A program made the translations under genes and the position numbers. Under the pieces are notes generated by a model. That model worked only from the letters and a program-made list of their open reading frames with translations, made no database searches and was not told the DNA's origin. Positions 16,770-24,697 of a stretch of 64,000 nucleotides of DNA are shown here, one piece after another (position 1 is the stretch's first letter; each line of letters starts with the position of its first letter). Source of the DNA: Faecenecus sp036648855 (GTDB lineage: Bacteria; Bacillota_I; Bacilli_A; RF39; UBA660); assembly GCA_036648855.1 (NCBI GenBank), contig JAVWCU010000002.1:3194-67193 (forward strand), written 5' to 3'.

Positions 16770-17225
16770 CTACTTATGATATACCTCATTGTGCATAATT
16801 TTAAAGGCTCTATAAATCTGTTCTATTAACATTACTCTAAACATTTGATGAGGAAAAGTCATTTTACTAAATGATAGTTTTTCTTTAGATAAGCCCTTAA
16901 TAGATTCATCTAAACCATATGATCCGCCTATGATAAAAGTAATATTATTATTAACTAGAAATACTTGTTCTAATTTTTCAGAAAAAGCTGTAGAAGTCAT
17001 ACTATTACCCTCTATTTCTAAAGTAATTATATAATCTTTAGGATTTATAACTTTTAGTATTTTCTCACTTTCTTTTTTTAGTGCTACCTTATAATCTGTT
17101 ATGCCTTCATCTATAACTTCAATTATTTCTATGTCCATATATTTTTTTATTCTTTTTTTGTATTCTATAATAGCTTCTATCCAATACTTCTCTTTTAATT
17201 TACCAACACATATTATTTTAATCAT
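16770..17225 (-). CDS. rlmH: 23S rRNA (pseudouridine1915-N3)-methyltransferase RlmH
   Basis: A 151-residue SPOUT-fold methyltransferase acting on helix 69 of 23S rRNA. The knot region is seen as FIIGGSYGLDE, then the conserved FSKMTFPHQMFRVMLIEQIYRAFKI and the C-terminal HNEVYHK (usually NxPYHK; the Pro is Val here). It begins directly after yycJ with an AGAGGT site inside the yycJ end, as in the B. subtilis yycJ-htrA-rlmH order but without htrA. The two genes are almost certainly co-transcribed. Confidence 0.95.
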   Translation of the reverse strand: MIKIICVGKLKEKYWIEAIIEYKKRIKKYMDIEIIEVIDEGITDYKVALKKESEKILKVINPKDYIITLEIEGNSMTSTAFSEKLEQVFLVNNNITFIIGGSYGLDESIKGLSKEKLSFSKMTFPHQMFRVMLIEQIYRAFKIMHNEVYHK

Positions 17226-17987
17226 TTATACCTCTATCAATGCTGTTGCTTCATACTGCTTAGCCAGAATTATTTCTCTATCCTTATTAACAGAGATTAA
17301 TTCATCTTTAGTAGTCTGATAGGCCAAAGCTTCTGTATTATTATTTTCACTTAAGTGAGCTAAAACTATATATTTGGTATGTTCCCCTACAAATTTAGAA
17401 AGATATTCAGCCGTCATATGATTAGATAAATGTCCCTCATCCCCTATTACTCTTTGCTTTAAATAGTAGGGATATGAGCCATCCATTAACAAGCTTTCAT
17501 CATGATTACTTTCTATAATGTAAATATCTGCATCCTTTAACTTTGAAAATAATTTTTTATTAATATATCCTGTATCAGTAATATAAACTAATTTTTCTAG
17601 CAAACAACTAATTATATAACCCACAGAATAGGGGGTATCATGAGAAGTTGGAAATAATTCTATATTAAAGTCCCCTATCTGACTAAAAGTATCTATAACA
17701 GATATATTAGCTAATGGAATTATATCTTTTAATTGTTCTTTTATACCTTCTGGAACATAAACCTGGGTATTGGTTCTTTTTATAAATGAGGCTAATCCTT
17801 TTATATGATCTTTATGATTATGTGTAATTAACACCCCACTGATTGAACTGGGTACTACATTTATGCTTTCTAGAGATTTAGCAATTGCTAAATAGGAAAT
17901 TCCTATATCAATTAACAATCTAGTTTGTCCATATTCTATATAAGTGCAATTTCCTTTAGAGCCACTTGCTAATACTTTTATTTTCAT
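17226..17987 (-). CDS. walJ: Metallo-beta-lactamase-fold hydrolase WalJ/YycJ
   Basis: A 253-residue protein starting MKIKVLASGSKGNC, with the metal-binding THNHKDH at about residues 54-60 and further ligands in FPTSHDTPYSVGY, YITDTGY and LAHLSENN. This is the YycJ/WalJ type of putative exonuclease that in Bacillus is linked to coordinating cell division with replication. The rest of the walRKHI operon is not here. The ATG overlaps the stop codon of the upstream peptidase gene (TAATG), implying translational coupling. Confidence 0.9.
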   Translation of the reverse strand: MKIKVLASGSKGNCTYIEYGQTRLLIDIGISYLAIAKSLESINVVPSSISGVLITHNHKDHIKGLASFIKRTNTQVYVPEGIKEQLKDIIPLANISVIDTFSQIGDFNIELFPTSHDTPYSVGYIISCLLEKLVYITDTGYINKKLFSKLKDADIYIIESNHDESLLMDGSYPYYLKQRVIGDEGHLSNHMTAEYLSKFVGEHTKYIVLAHLSENNNTEALAYQTTKDELISVNKDREIILAKQYEATALIEV

Positions 17988-19477
17988 TAAAATAACGACA
18001 ATGGATTTTTAGGAGTACTTCTATGAGGAACTCCCTTCCATAACCCAAAATGTAAGTGGGTCCCAAAAGCATAACCAGTGTGTCCCATTGTTCCAATGAT
18101 ATCTCCAGCATAAACAACATCTCCAGCTTTTTTATAACGACTAGACATGTGGGCATACTCTGTATAATAACCATTACTATGTTTTATATTAATATAGTTA
18201 CCATTAGTACCTGAGTATCCACTGTTTACTACTACTCCGTTATTTGCGGCTTTAATTGGAGAACCTTCTCCTGGACCCGCAATATCAATTCCTTCATGAA
18301 GCTTACCCCAACGCCATGCAAATCGACTTGTAATAGTATAAGGGGCTTTAGTTGGCCAAACCCAACCTGCTATTGAAACTGGAACTTCATAGTTAACATT
18401 CCCTCCAGAATTACTCATAGTACCTCGTACCACGATTTTATCAACAGGAGCTTTCTCATCAACTGCCGTCAAGTTAACTACTTTTCTAATTTCACCATTA
18501 ATTACTTGGTTCTTTTGAGTTACTAATCTGATTCCATCGGCTCCTTCTTGTTTAACTTCTTCATATCCAATAGACTTATTAGCGTCATTTTCATATCTAG
18601 TTTCATATTTGACAGTTACCCTCTCAACAATATGATTTTCTTCTACCACCTGTAATTGGGGTTTTAAAATACCTAATACGACATTTTGTCCTGGAAATAA
18701 CAGATCTTCATCAGTTTTAAATGAAGTATTTGCTATTAAGAATTCTTCTGGAGAAATCTTATTATTAAAAGCTACATCATGTATAGTATCACCTTGTTTA
18801 ACCTGATAAGTACTTTGATTTTCAACTGTTCCAAATAATAAATATTTACTTAATTCTTCAACTGTAGTATATATTTTTGCATCTACTGGAATATTTTCCT
18901 CTACAATTGTACTATCATTCTTTATATAAATATTTTCTATTCTTTTACCAGTATCGACAATTGGTTTTTGAGTATTGTTTTCATAAGCTTTTAACTGATC
19001 TTTATTAATAAATGCTTGAGTGGTTTTATAAATAGCCGAAGTGAAAATGTTCTTATCTAAAACATAAATACTTTGATCGGCTGTTTTAATCTTTTCTCCA
19101 TTCTCATTTATTTCTTCAATTCCACGAATTAGTATTTTATAGCCATTGATCGTAAAAGGACTAATATCCTTGATTTGGTTATAGATATCCTCAGTTGAAG
19201 ATGTCTTTAAATTATAAGTTATTTCTTTAACAATATCTAAATCCCTAGGGGTATATACTTTAGAGACCTTATATATTTCCTTTAAATGGGCTTGTTCTTT
19301 ATCAATATAATTTTCCAACTCACTTTTAGAATCTATTAAACCAATTGATTTACCAGCTAGATATACTCTATAGACTTCATGTGGCGTTTTACTTTGTTCA
19401 GGAGTAAATCCTAAAAAAACCATTGTTCCACTAATTAGAAATGCTATTAATGTTAAGAAAATTATCTTTTTATTCAT
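17987..19477 (-). CDS. Secreted LysM-G5-M23 peptidoglycan endopeptidase
   Basis: I start it at the ATG at 19475-19477, six bases after AGGTGA, rather than a GTG inside that ribosome site. The roughly 496-residue product has a signal peptide or anchor (about 3-25), an N-terminal region of about 200 residues, a LysM domain (YQVKQGDTIHDVA near 225), a G5 domain (about 275-355) and a C-terminal M23 domain (about 385-490). The zinc and catalytic residues are intact: HEGIDIAG, YAHMSS and THLHFG. It is probably a DD- or DL-endopeptidase bound to the wall. It overlaps the end of dnaB by 8 bases and sits where purA-walRK would be in B. subtilis. Confidence 0.92.
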   Translation of the reverse strand: MNKKIIFLTLIAFLISGTMVFLGFTPEQSKTPHEVYRVYLAGKSIGLIDSKSELENYIDKEQAHLKEIYKVSKVYTPRDLDIVKEITYNLKTSSTEDIYNQIKDISPFTINGYKILIRGIEEINENGEKIKTADQSIYVLDKNIFTSAIYKTTQAFINKDQLKAYENNTQKPIVDTGKRIENIYIKNDSTIVEENIPVDAKIYTTVEELSKYLLFGTVENQSTYQVKQGDTIHDVAFNNKISPEEFLIANTSFKTDEDLLFPGQNVVLGILKPQLQVVEENHIVERVTVKYETRYENDANKSIGYEEVKQEGADGIRLVTQKNQVINGEIRKVVNLTAVDEKAPVDKIVVRGTMSNSGGNVNYEVPVSIAGWVWPTKAPYTITSRFAWRWGKLHEGIDIAGPGEGSPIKAANNGVVVNSGYSGTNGNYINIKHSNGYYTEYAHMSSRYKKAGDVVYAGDIIGTMGHTGYAFGTHLHFGLWKGVPHRSTPKNPLSLF

Positions 19478-20831
19478 TTTTATCACCTTTTTTATCTGGC
19501 TCTTTTTGATAATTTAGAAATGTACTAGTGTCTCGCTTAAAGAGTAATTCAATTGTAGCAGTTGGACCACTACGATGCTTAGCAATGATAAACTCACTAA
19601 CTCCACTATTATCATTACTTCGAGCCTCTTTATTATAATAATCCTCTCGATATAAAAACGATACTATATCAGCATCTTGCTCTATAGAACCAGATTCTCT
19701 TAAATCACTTAGAATAGGTCTTTTGTCCTCACGTCCCTCTACAGCACGTGATAATTGAGCTAAGGCAATAACAGGGACATGCAATTCCATAGCCATTGTT
19801 TTTAAAGCCCTGGAAATATCAGATACTTCTTGTTGGCGGTTTGCCCCGTATTTACCTCCGCCAGAAATTAATTGCAAGTAATCAATTACCACTATTCCAA
19901 GCCCTTCTTCACTACTGGCTAATCGTCGACATTTAGAGCGGATTTCACCAATTGTAATTCCAGGAGTGTCATCTATAACTAGTTTAGCTTCTGATAATTG
20001 ACTAATTGCTTCATTAACTCTTTTCCAATCATTATTTAAAAGATTACCTGTCCTTAACTTATAACCATCTATTTGGCCAAGTGATGACAACATTCTCATT
20101 GCTAATTGTTCTGCACTCATTTCCAGATTAAATAAAGCTACTGTCTTATCAGTATTCATAGCTATATAGGTAGAAAAATTTAAGGCAAATGCTGTTTTAC
20201 CCATAGCTGGACGGGCTGCAATTACAATAAATTCATTTTCGTGAAAGCCTGCTGTTATTTTATCAATTCCATACCAGCCTGTTGGTAAACCTGTTACTTC
20301 CCCTTTAGCAAGTGATAACTTTTCTAAGTCAGCTTGAGCTTTATATAGGACATCTTTTATATTCCTAAATTCACTAGACTTACGGTTTTTTACAACATTT
20401 AGAATTTTTTTCTCGGCCTCATCTAAAGTTTCATTAACTGAAGTTTCACTATCATAACCCATAGTTACTACAGAAGTAGCAGTTTCAATCAAATTTCTTA
20501 AAATAGCATCATCCTCTACTATTTTTAAATAGTATTCAATATTTGCTGCGGTTGGAACTAAGCTTAGTATTTCCGATAAATACTCTACTCCCCCTATTTC
20601 GCTTAACTGATTTTTATTCTTTAATTCAGAAGTTACAGTAGTTAAATCCACTGGAGCCTTTTTTTCAGCTAAATCTTTCATCGCAGAAAATATTTTATTA
20701 TGACTATCTAAATAGAAAGATCCACAGTTCAAAGTTTCACAAGCTTTTTCAAGGGCATATTTAGATAAAAACATAGCTCCTAAAACTGATTGTTCAGCTT
20801 CAATATTATTTGGTAAGTTTTTAACTGCCAT
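19470..20831 (-). CDS. dnaB: Replicative DNA helicase (DnaB family; DnaC in Bacillus)
   Basis: A 453-residue ring helicase that unwinds DNA ahead of the fork and recruits primase. It has the N-terminal DnaB domain (NIEAEQSVLGAM) and RecA-like core with Walker A ARPAMGKTAFAL, Walker B VVIDYLQLI and the RESGSIEQDAD arginine-finger region. It follows rplI by 10 bases, matching the rplI-dnaC pair of B. subtilis. No intein or insertion is seen. AGGAGGTG precedes the ATG. Confidence 0.97.
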   Translation of the reverse strand: MAVKNLPNNIEAEQSVLGAMFLSKYALEKACETLNCGSFYLDSHNKIFSAMKDLAEKKAPVDLTTVTSELKNKNQLSEIGGVEYLSEILSLVPTAANIEYYLKIVEDDAILRNLIETATSVVTMGYDSETSVNETLDEAEKKILNVVKNRKSSEFRNIKDVLYKAQADLEKLSLAKGEVTGLPTGWYGIDKITAGFHENEFIVIAARPAMGKTAFALNFSTYIAMNTDKTVALFNLEMSAEQLAMRMLSSLGQIDGYKLRTGNLLNNDWKRVNEAISQLSEAKLVIDDTPGITIGEIRSKCRRLASSEEGLGIVVIDYLQLISGGGKYGANRQQEVSDISRALKTMAMELHVPVIALAQLSRAVEGREDKRPILSDLRESGSIEQDADIVSFLYREDYYNKEARSNDNSGVSEFIIAKHRSGPTATIELLFKRDTSTFLNYQKEPDKKGDKNE

Positions 20832-20841
20832 AATACACCTC

Positions 20842-21282
20842 CTACTTTACTAATTGAACTTTAATTTTAACTATAACATCTTTATATAATTCTATTTCTA
20901 CATCATGAAATCCTAGTGTAGCTAGATTACTTTCTAATTTTATTTCTCTTTTATCAATTTTATATCCTTTTTTATTTAGAGTTTCTTTTAATTGTTTAGG
21001 ACTAATACTTCCAAAAACACGATCATGCTCTCCAGCTTTTACTTTAAAAACGAAAATTTCTTTTTCTAATATAGCTTTTAAGACTAAGGCTTCATCTCTC
21101 TTTTTATTTTTCTCTGTTTCTAGTGTGGCTTGAGTTCTTTTTAATTTTGCTAAATTTTGATCATTATAAGCAACAGCATAGCCTTTTGTTATTAAGAAAT
21201 TCTCTCCATAACCGTCTTTTACTGTTTTAATTTCATTCTTTCTGCCTTGCCCTTTTAGGTCTTTAATAAAAATAACTTGCAT
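20842..21282 (-). CDS. rplI: 50S ribosomal protein bL9
   Basis: A 146-residue bL9 starting MQVIFIKDLKGQGRKNE, with the conserved N-terminal domain (VKDGYGENFLITKGYA), a long central helix and a C-terminal domain containing VFGSISPKQL. The gene lies between the DHH phosphodiesterase and dnaB with short gaps, so it belongs to one operon. Confidence 0.97.
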   Translation of the reverse strand: MQVIFIKDLKGQGRKNEIKTVKDGYGENFLITKGYAVAYNDQNLAKLKRTQATLETEKNKKRDEALVLKAILEKEIFVFKVKAGEHDRVFGSISPKQLKETLNKKGYKIDKREIKLESNLATLGFHDVEIELYKDVIVKIKVQLVK

Positions 21283-21292
21283 AATTATCCTC

Positions 21293-22249
21293 CTATTTTT
21301 CTTTTAATAAATCCAAAAGTAAATTTTCCACTTCTGCTATAGTAATATTTTCCAGTTTAGCAGCAGCATCATGAGAGTCTCCTCCCCCTCCTAATTTTTC
21401 CATAATAGTTGCAACAGGAAAATCTCCCATTGATCTTGCACTTATTCCAACAGTATCACTGGTCATTTTACCTATTACAAATGAAGCTTCTATTCCTTTA
21501 AACTGCAAAAGTGTATCGGCTATTTTTGCTAAATCTTCTCTTCGATATCTGAGATTTTCTGTTCCCTTTGTGATTGCAATTTGTTTGAAAACTTGAACAT
21601 TAGTAATTACTTTTTGTCTTTCTATATATTCATTTAAATCTTGTTTTAATAAATACTGGACATCTCTAGGACTAGCACCAGCTTTGGCCAAGGTATAAGC
21701 ACTATAATACGTCTTTTCATCAGTTTTTACAACAAAATTATTAGTGTCTAAAACTATCCCTGATAATAATATGGTATTTACTTCCTTTGATAAAACCATT
21801 CCTAAGTTAGAAACTAACTCTGTTACCATTTCACAGGTACTAGATGCATCTTTGTTAATCCAACTATAGCTTGCTTTAATACTCTCTTCTGTTACTCCAT
21901 GGTGATCTATTACTATCTTATTAGTAAATTTATCTAGAAGCTCGGGTAGTTGGACTAAATTTGTTTTATTAGTATCAACTACAATAAGCAGATTATTAGG
22001 GCTAATAGAGACCCCATTACCCCTAATGATAGTAATTTTTCCTTTAACAATAGTTAAAACTTTTTCTACTGCTAGCTCATTAACTTTATCTTCAATAATA
22101 ATATAAACTTCTTTATGCATCTTTGTTAAGGCCGCATATAAGCCTATAGCACTACCTATGGCATCTAAATCAAGATTGCTGTGCCCCATTATATAAATCT
22201 TCTGGGCAGATACAATTAGGTTTTTAAATTCATTAATATTTAATATCAT
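21293..22249 (-). CDS. Stand-alone DHH-DHHA1 phosphodiesterase at the gdpP locus
   Basis: I choose the ATG at 22247-22249, four bases after AGGAGG. The 318-residue protein has a DHH domain (GHSNLDLDAIGS near 22-33, VVDTNK, VIDHHG near 115) and a DHHA1 domain with GGGGDSHDAAAKL. In B. subtilis the gene between rpsR and rplI is gdpP, whose product also carries two membrane helices, a PAS domain and a degenerate GGDEF domain. Those are absent here, and only 90 bases separate this start from rpsR, so they are not encoded nearby. Likely substrates are c-di-AMP, pApA or nano-RNA; which one is not determinable from sequence. Confidence 0.88.
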   Translation of the reverse strand: MILNINEFKNLIVSAQKIYIMGHSNLDLDAIGSAIGLYAALTKMHKEVYIIIEDKVNELAVEKVLTIVKGKITIIRGNGVSISPNNLLIVVDTNKTNLVQLPELLDKFTNKIVIDHHGVTEESIKASYSWINKDASSTCEMVTELVSNLGMVLSKEVNTILLSGIVLDTNNFVVKTDEKTYYSAYTLAKAGASPRDVQYLLKQDLNEYIERQKVITNVQVFKQIAITKGTENLRYRREDLAKIADTLLQFKGIEASFVIGKMTSDTVGISARSMGDFPVATIMEKLGGGGDSHDAAAKLENITIAEVENLLLDLLKEK

Positions 22250-22320
22250 AATTCCTCCTATTTGCCAATAACCCACTTTAAGTATACTACAAAATGACTA
22301 AATTTCCAAATAAAGGTCAA

Positions 22321-22345
22321 AAAAAAATAGAGATATTCTCTATTT
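22321..22345 (-). terminator. Terminator after rpsR
   Basis: Minus-strand stem AAATAGAGA/TCTCTATTT followed by T7. The stop codon of rpsR lies in the stem. Confidence 0.8.
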
Positions 22346-22555
22346 TGTAAAAGGAATTAAAGCGATTGCTCTAGCTCTTTTAATTTGTTCAGCTATATGT
22401 CTTTGATGTCTTGCACAAGCTCCAGTTACACGCCTTGGTAAAATTTTACCTTTATCATTTATATATCTTTTTAAAGTTTCTACATCTTTATAATCAATAT
22501 CTTTTCCTGTACACATGTAGCATACTTTTTTTCTCTTTTTAAAAAATTCTGCCAT
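22340..22555 (-). CDS. rpsR: 30S ribosomal protein bS18
   Basis: A 71-residue bS18 with KKVCYMCTGKDIDYKDVETLKRYI, then GKILPRRVTGACARHQRHIAEQIKRARAIALIPF. It is the third gene of the rpsF-ssb-rpsR operon. Cys residues in the CYMC stretch keep the zinc-type form. Confidence 0.97.
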   Translation of the reverse strand: MAEFFKKRKKVCYMCTGKDIDYKDVETLKRYINDKGKILPRRVTGACARHQRHIAEQIKRARAIALIPFTK

Positions 22556-22572
22556 GATTTTTTCCTCCTTTT

Positions 22573-23061
22573 CTAAAATGGTAATTCGTCATCACTGATT
22601 TCAATGTTAGCACCAAAATCAGCAAATGGATCACTCTTTATATCAGTTACTTTTGGTTCTGTTTGATTATTAAAATCATATGGAGTTGGAGAATTTGCCT
22701 TATCATTATTACTTTGATAATTATTTGCCCCTGGCTCTCTACTACCCTTAGCATCTAAAAATTGAACATTTTCAGCTACTACTTCAGTAATATATCTTTT
22801 CTTTCCATCTTCTCCATCATAAGTACGGGTTTGCATCCTACCGTCAATTGCAACTTGACTTCCCTGTTTAATGTAGTTTTTAACATTTTCAGCCTGTTTT
22901 CTCCAAACAACTATAGGAATAAAATCAGCTTCCCGGTCCCCTGCTTGATTTGAGAAGGGTCTGTTAACCGCCAAGCTAAATGTCGCAACTGCAATATTAG
23001 AACCTGTATATTTTAATTCAGGGTCTCTAGTTAATCTTCCGATTAGAAATACTTTATTCAT
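22573..23061 (-). CDS. ssb: Single-stranded DNA-binding protein
   Basis: A 162-residue SSB with an N-terminal OB fold (MNKVFLIGRLTRDPELKY through about residue 105), a disordered Asn/Pro/Ser linker, and the acidic C-terminal tip DDELPF that docks partner proteins such as RecG and PriA. The position between rpsF and rpsR is conserved in Firmicutes and identifies it as the main SSB. Confidence 0.97.
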   Translation of the reverse strand: MNKVFLIGRLTRDPELKYTGSNIAVATFSLAVNRPFSNQAGDREADFIPIVVWRKQAENVKNYIKQGSQVAIDGRMQTRTYDGEDGKKRYITEVVAENVQFLDAKGSREPGANNYQSNNDKANSPTPYDFNNQTEPKVTDIKSDPFADFGANIEISDDELPF

Positions 23062-23075
23062 ATTTTACCTCCATA

Positions 23076-23366
23076 TTATTTTTCTACTTTAATAATTAAG
23101 TGGCGAAGAATATCTTCACTAATTAGAGATAGACGATCAAATTCGCTGATAGCTTCAGCATCTTTAGACTCAATTACATATAAATAATAGTAACCAGTCT
23201 TATACTTTTTGATCTCATATGCTAGTTCTCTTTGACCCATTTCTTTAGCTTCAAGAATAGTAGCACCTTTATCCGTTAAAACGGTTTTCATAGTGTCTGC
23301 TACAGCTTTGTTAGCTTCGTTTTCTAAGTCAGGTCGAACAATGAACATAATCTCATATTTTTTCAT
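23076..23366 (-). CDS. rpsF: 30S ribosomal protein bS6
   Basis: A 96-residue bS6 beginning MKKYEIMFIVRPD. The ATG at 23364-23366 is chosen because an AAAGGAGGTG site lies just upstream; the longest frame adds 15 codons that do not resemble S6. It contains MGQRELAYEIKKYKTGYYYLY and ends with HLIIKVEK. It heads the rpsF-ssb-rpsR operon under a strong promoter. A hairpin (GCCTA/TAGGC) sits in the leader at about 23389-23411, possibly for autoregulation. Confidence 0.95.
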   Translation of the reverse strand: MKKYEIMFIVRPDLENEANKAVADTMKTVLTDKGATILEAKEMGQRELAYEIKKYKTGYYYLYVIESKDAEAISEFDRLSLISEDILRHLIIKVEK

Positions 23367-23434
23367 GTCTTTACACCTCCTTTTGGACATAAGGCCTATT
23401 TTACTAGGCAAGGAGTACCTAAATACTCATGTGT

Positions 23435-23463
23435 ATTATAGCAAATTATATCCAGTCTGTAAA
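23435..23463 (-). promoter_or_regulatory. Sigma-A-type promoter of rpsF-ssb-rpsR
   Basis: Minus strand TTTACA (23458-23463), 17-base spacer, TATAAT (23435-23440), with a leader of roughly 60 bases before rpsF. Confidence 0.8.
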
Positions 23464-23483
23464 CTTATTTCTATTGTTTATAC

Positions 23484-23510
23484 AAAAAAAGCAAATAACT
23501 TAGTATTTAC
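23484..23510 (-). terminator. Terminator after ychF
   Basis: Minus-strand stem GTAAATA/TATTTGC with one G-U pair, followed by T7. Confidence 0.7.
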
Positions 23511-23519
23511 TCCCTTTAA

Positions 23520-24620
23520 TTATACATTAAATCTAAAATGGCAAATATCCCCATCTTGCATTAAATAGTCCTTTCCTTCTAGTCTGGCTTTGCCTGCTTC
23601 TTTTACTTTTAATTCACTTCCAAAAGCAATTAAATCTTGATAGGAGATAACTTCCGCCCTAATAAAACCTTTTTCAAAGTCCGTATGAATTATTCCTGCA
23701 CATTCTTTTGCATTCATACCTTTGTTAAAAGTCCAAGCTCGGCATTCATCAGTTCCTACAGTAAAATAAGTAGCTAATCCTAACAAATCATAGGTTTCTT
23801 TAATTAGATTATCTAAACCACTATTTTCCAAACCTAGCATATTTAACATTTCCTGCTTATCTTCATCGCTTAATTCGCTTAATTCCGACTCTACTTTTGC
23901 ACAAATTTTAACACATTTCGCTTGCTCTTTTTTAGCATACTCTCTGACTTCCGTAACAAAATGATTATCCTCTGTTGCTATTTCTGCTTCGCTAATATTA
24001 GCTAAATAAATCATTGGTTTAATAGTTAAAAAACTATATGCTTTTAAGAGTTCTTTTTCTTCTTTTGTAAAGTCAACTAATCTTAAGGGGATATTCTGCT
24101 CTAGTGCTTCTTTAGCTTTGACTAGACAATTCATTTCTATTAAGGCTTCTTTGTCTTTATTTGATTCGGCTTTTTTACGCATCTTTTCAATCCTATTACC
24201 AACAATATCTAAGTCGGCAATGGTTAATTCTAAATTTATTATTTCAATATCTCTAATAGGATTAATTCCATCTTCAACATGAATAATATTACTGTCTTCA
24301 AAGCATCTTACAACCTCAACAATAGCAGAGGTCTCTCTAATATGAGATAGGAATTGATTACCTAAACCTTCTCCATTTGATGCTCCCTTTACCAATCCCG
24401 CAATATCAGTAAATTCAAAGGCTGTTGGAATAGTTCTTTCTGGTAAATACATCTTTTCTAAAGTGGCTAATCTAATATCAGGCACTGTTACTACCCCTAC
24501 ATTTGGGTCGATGGTGGCAAATGGATAGTTAGCAGCTAAAATATTCTTTTTTGTTATGGCATTAAATAATGTTGACTTACCAACATTAGGTAGACCAACT
24601 ATTCCCGCAGTTAAGCTCAT
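23520..24620 (-). CDS. ychF: Obg-family ATPase YchF
   Basis: A 366-residue P-loop protein with GLPNVGKSTLFNAIT at residues 8-22, the switch region DIAGLVKGA, the ATP-favouring specificity region around YLANISE, and a C-terminal TGS-like domain (FFTVG-type start and MQDGDICHFRFNV end). YchF/OLA1 binds ribosomes and is linked to stress responses. It is one of the conserved genes of the B. subtilis rpsF-yyaF neighbourhood, read towards rpsF. Confidence 0.96.
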   Translation of the reverse strand: MSLTAGIVGLPNVGKSTLFNAITKKNILAANYPFATIDPNVGVVTVPDIRLATLEKMYLPERTIPTAFEFTDIAGLVKGASNGEGLGNQFLSHIRETSAIVEVVRCFEDSNIIHVEDGINPIRDIEIINLELTIADLDIVGNRIEKMRKKAESNKDKEALIEMNCLVKAKEALEQNIPLRLVDFTKEEKELLKAYSFLTIKPMIYLANISEAEIATEDNHFVTEVREYAKKEQAKCVKICAKVESELSELSDEDKQEMLNMLGLENSGLDNLIKETYDLLGLATYFTVGTDECRAWTFNKGMNAKECAGIIHTDFEKGFIRAEVISYQDLIAFGSELKVKEAGKARLEGKDYLMQDGDICHFRFNV

Positions 24621-24671
24621 ATTATTACCTCGTTTCTTTAAATATTATAGCATAATTAACTTTTAGAGCAA

Positions 24672-24697
24672 GAAAAAAGACGATTTTCTTCGTCTTA
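24672..24697 (-). terminator. Terminator after abgT
   Basis: Minus-strand stem AAGACGA/TCGTCTT followed by T6; it overlaps the stop codon. Confidence 0.8.

Noticed and set aside
19744..19752. CACGTGA string in dnaB resembling a parS half
   Set aside because: The flanks do not form the palindrome; it is ordinary coding sequence.
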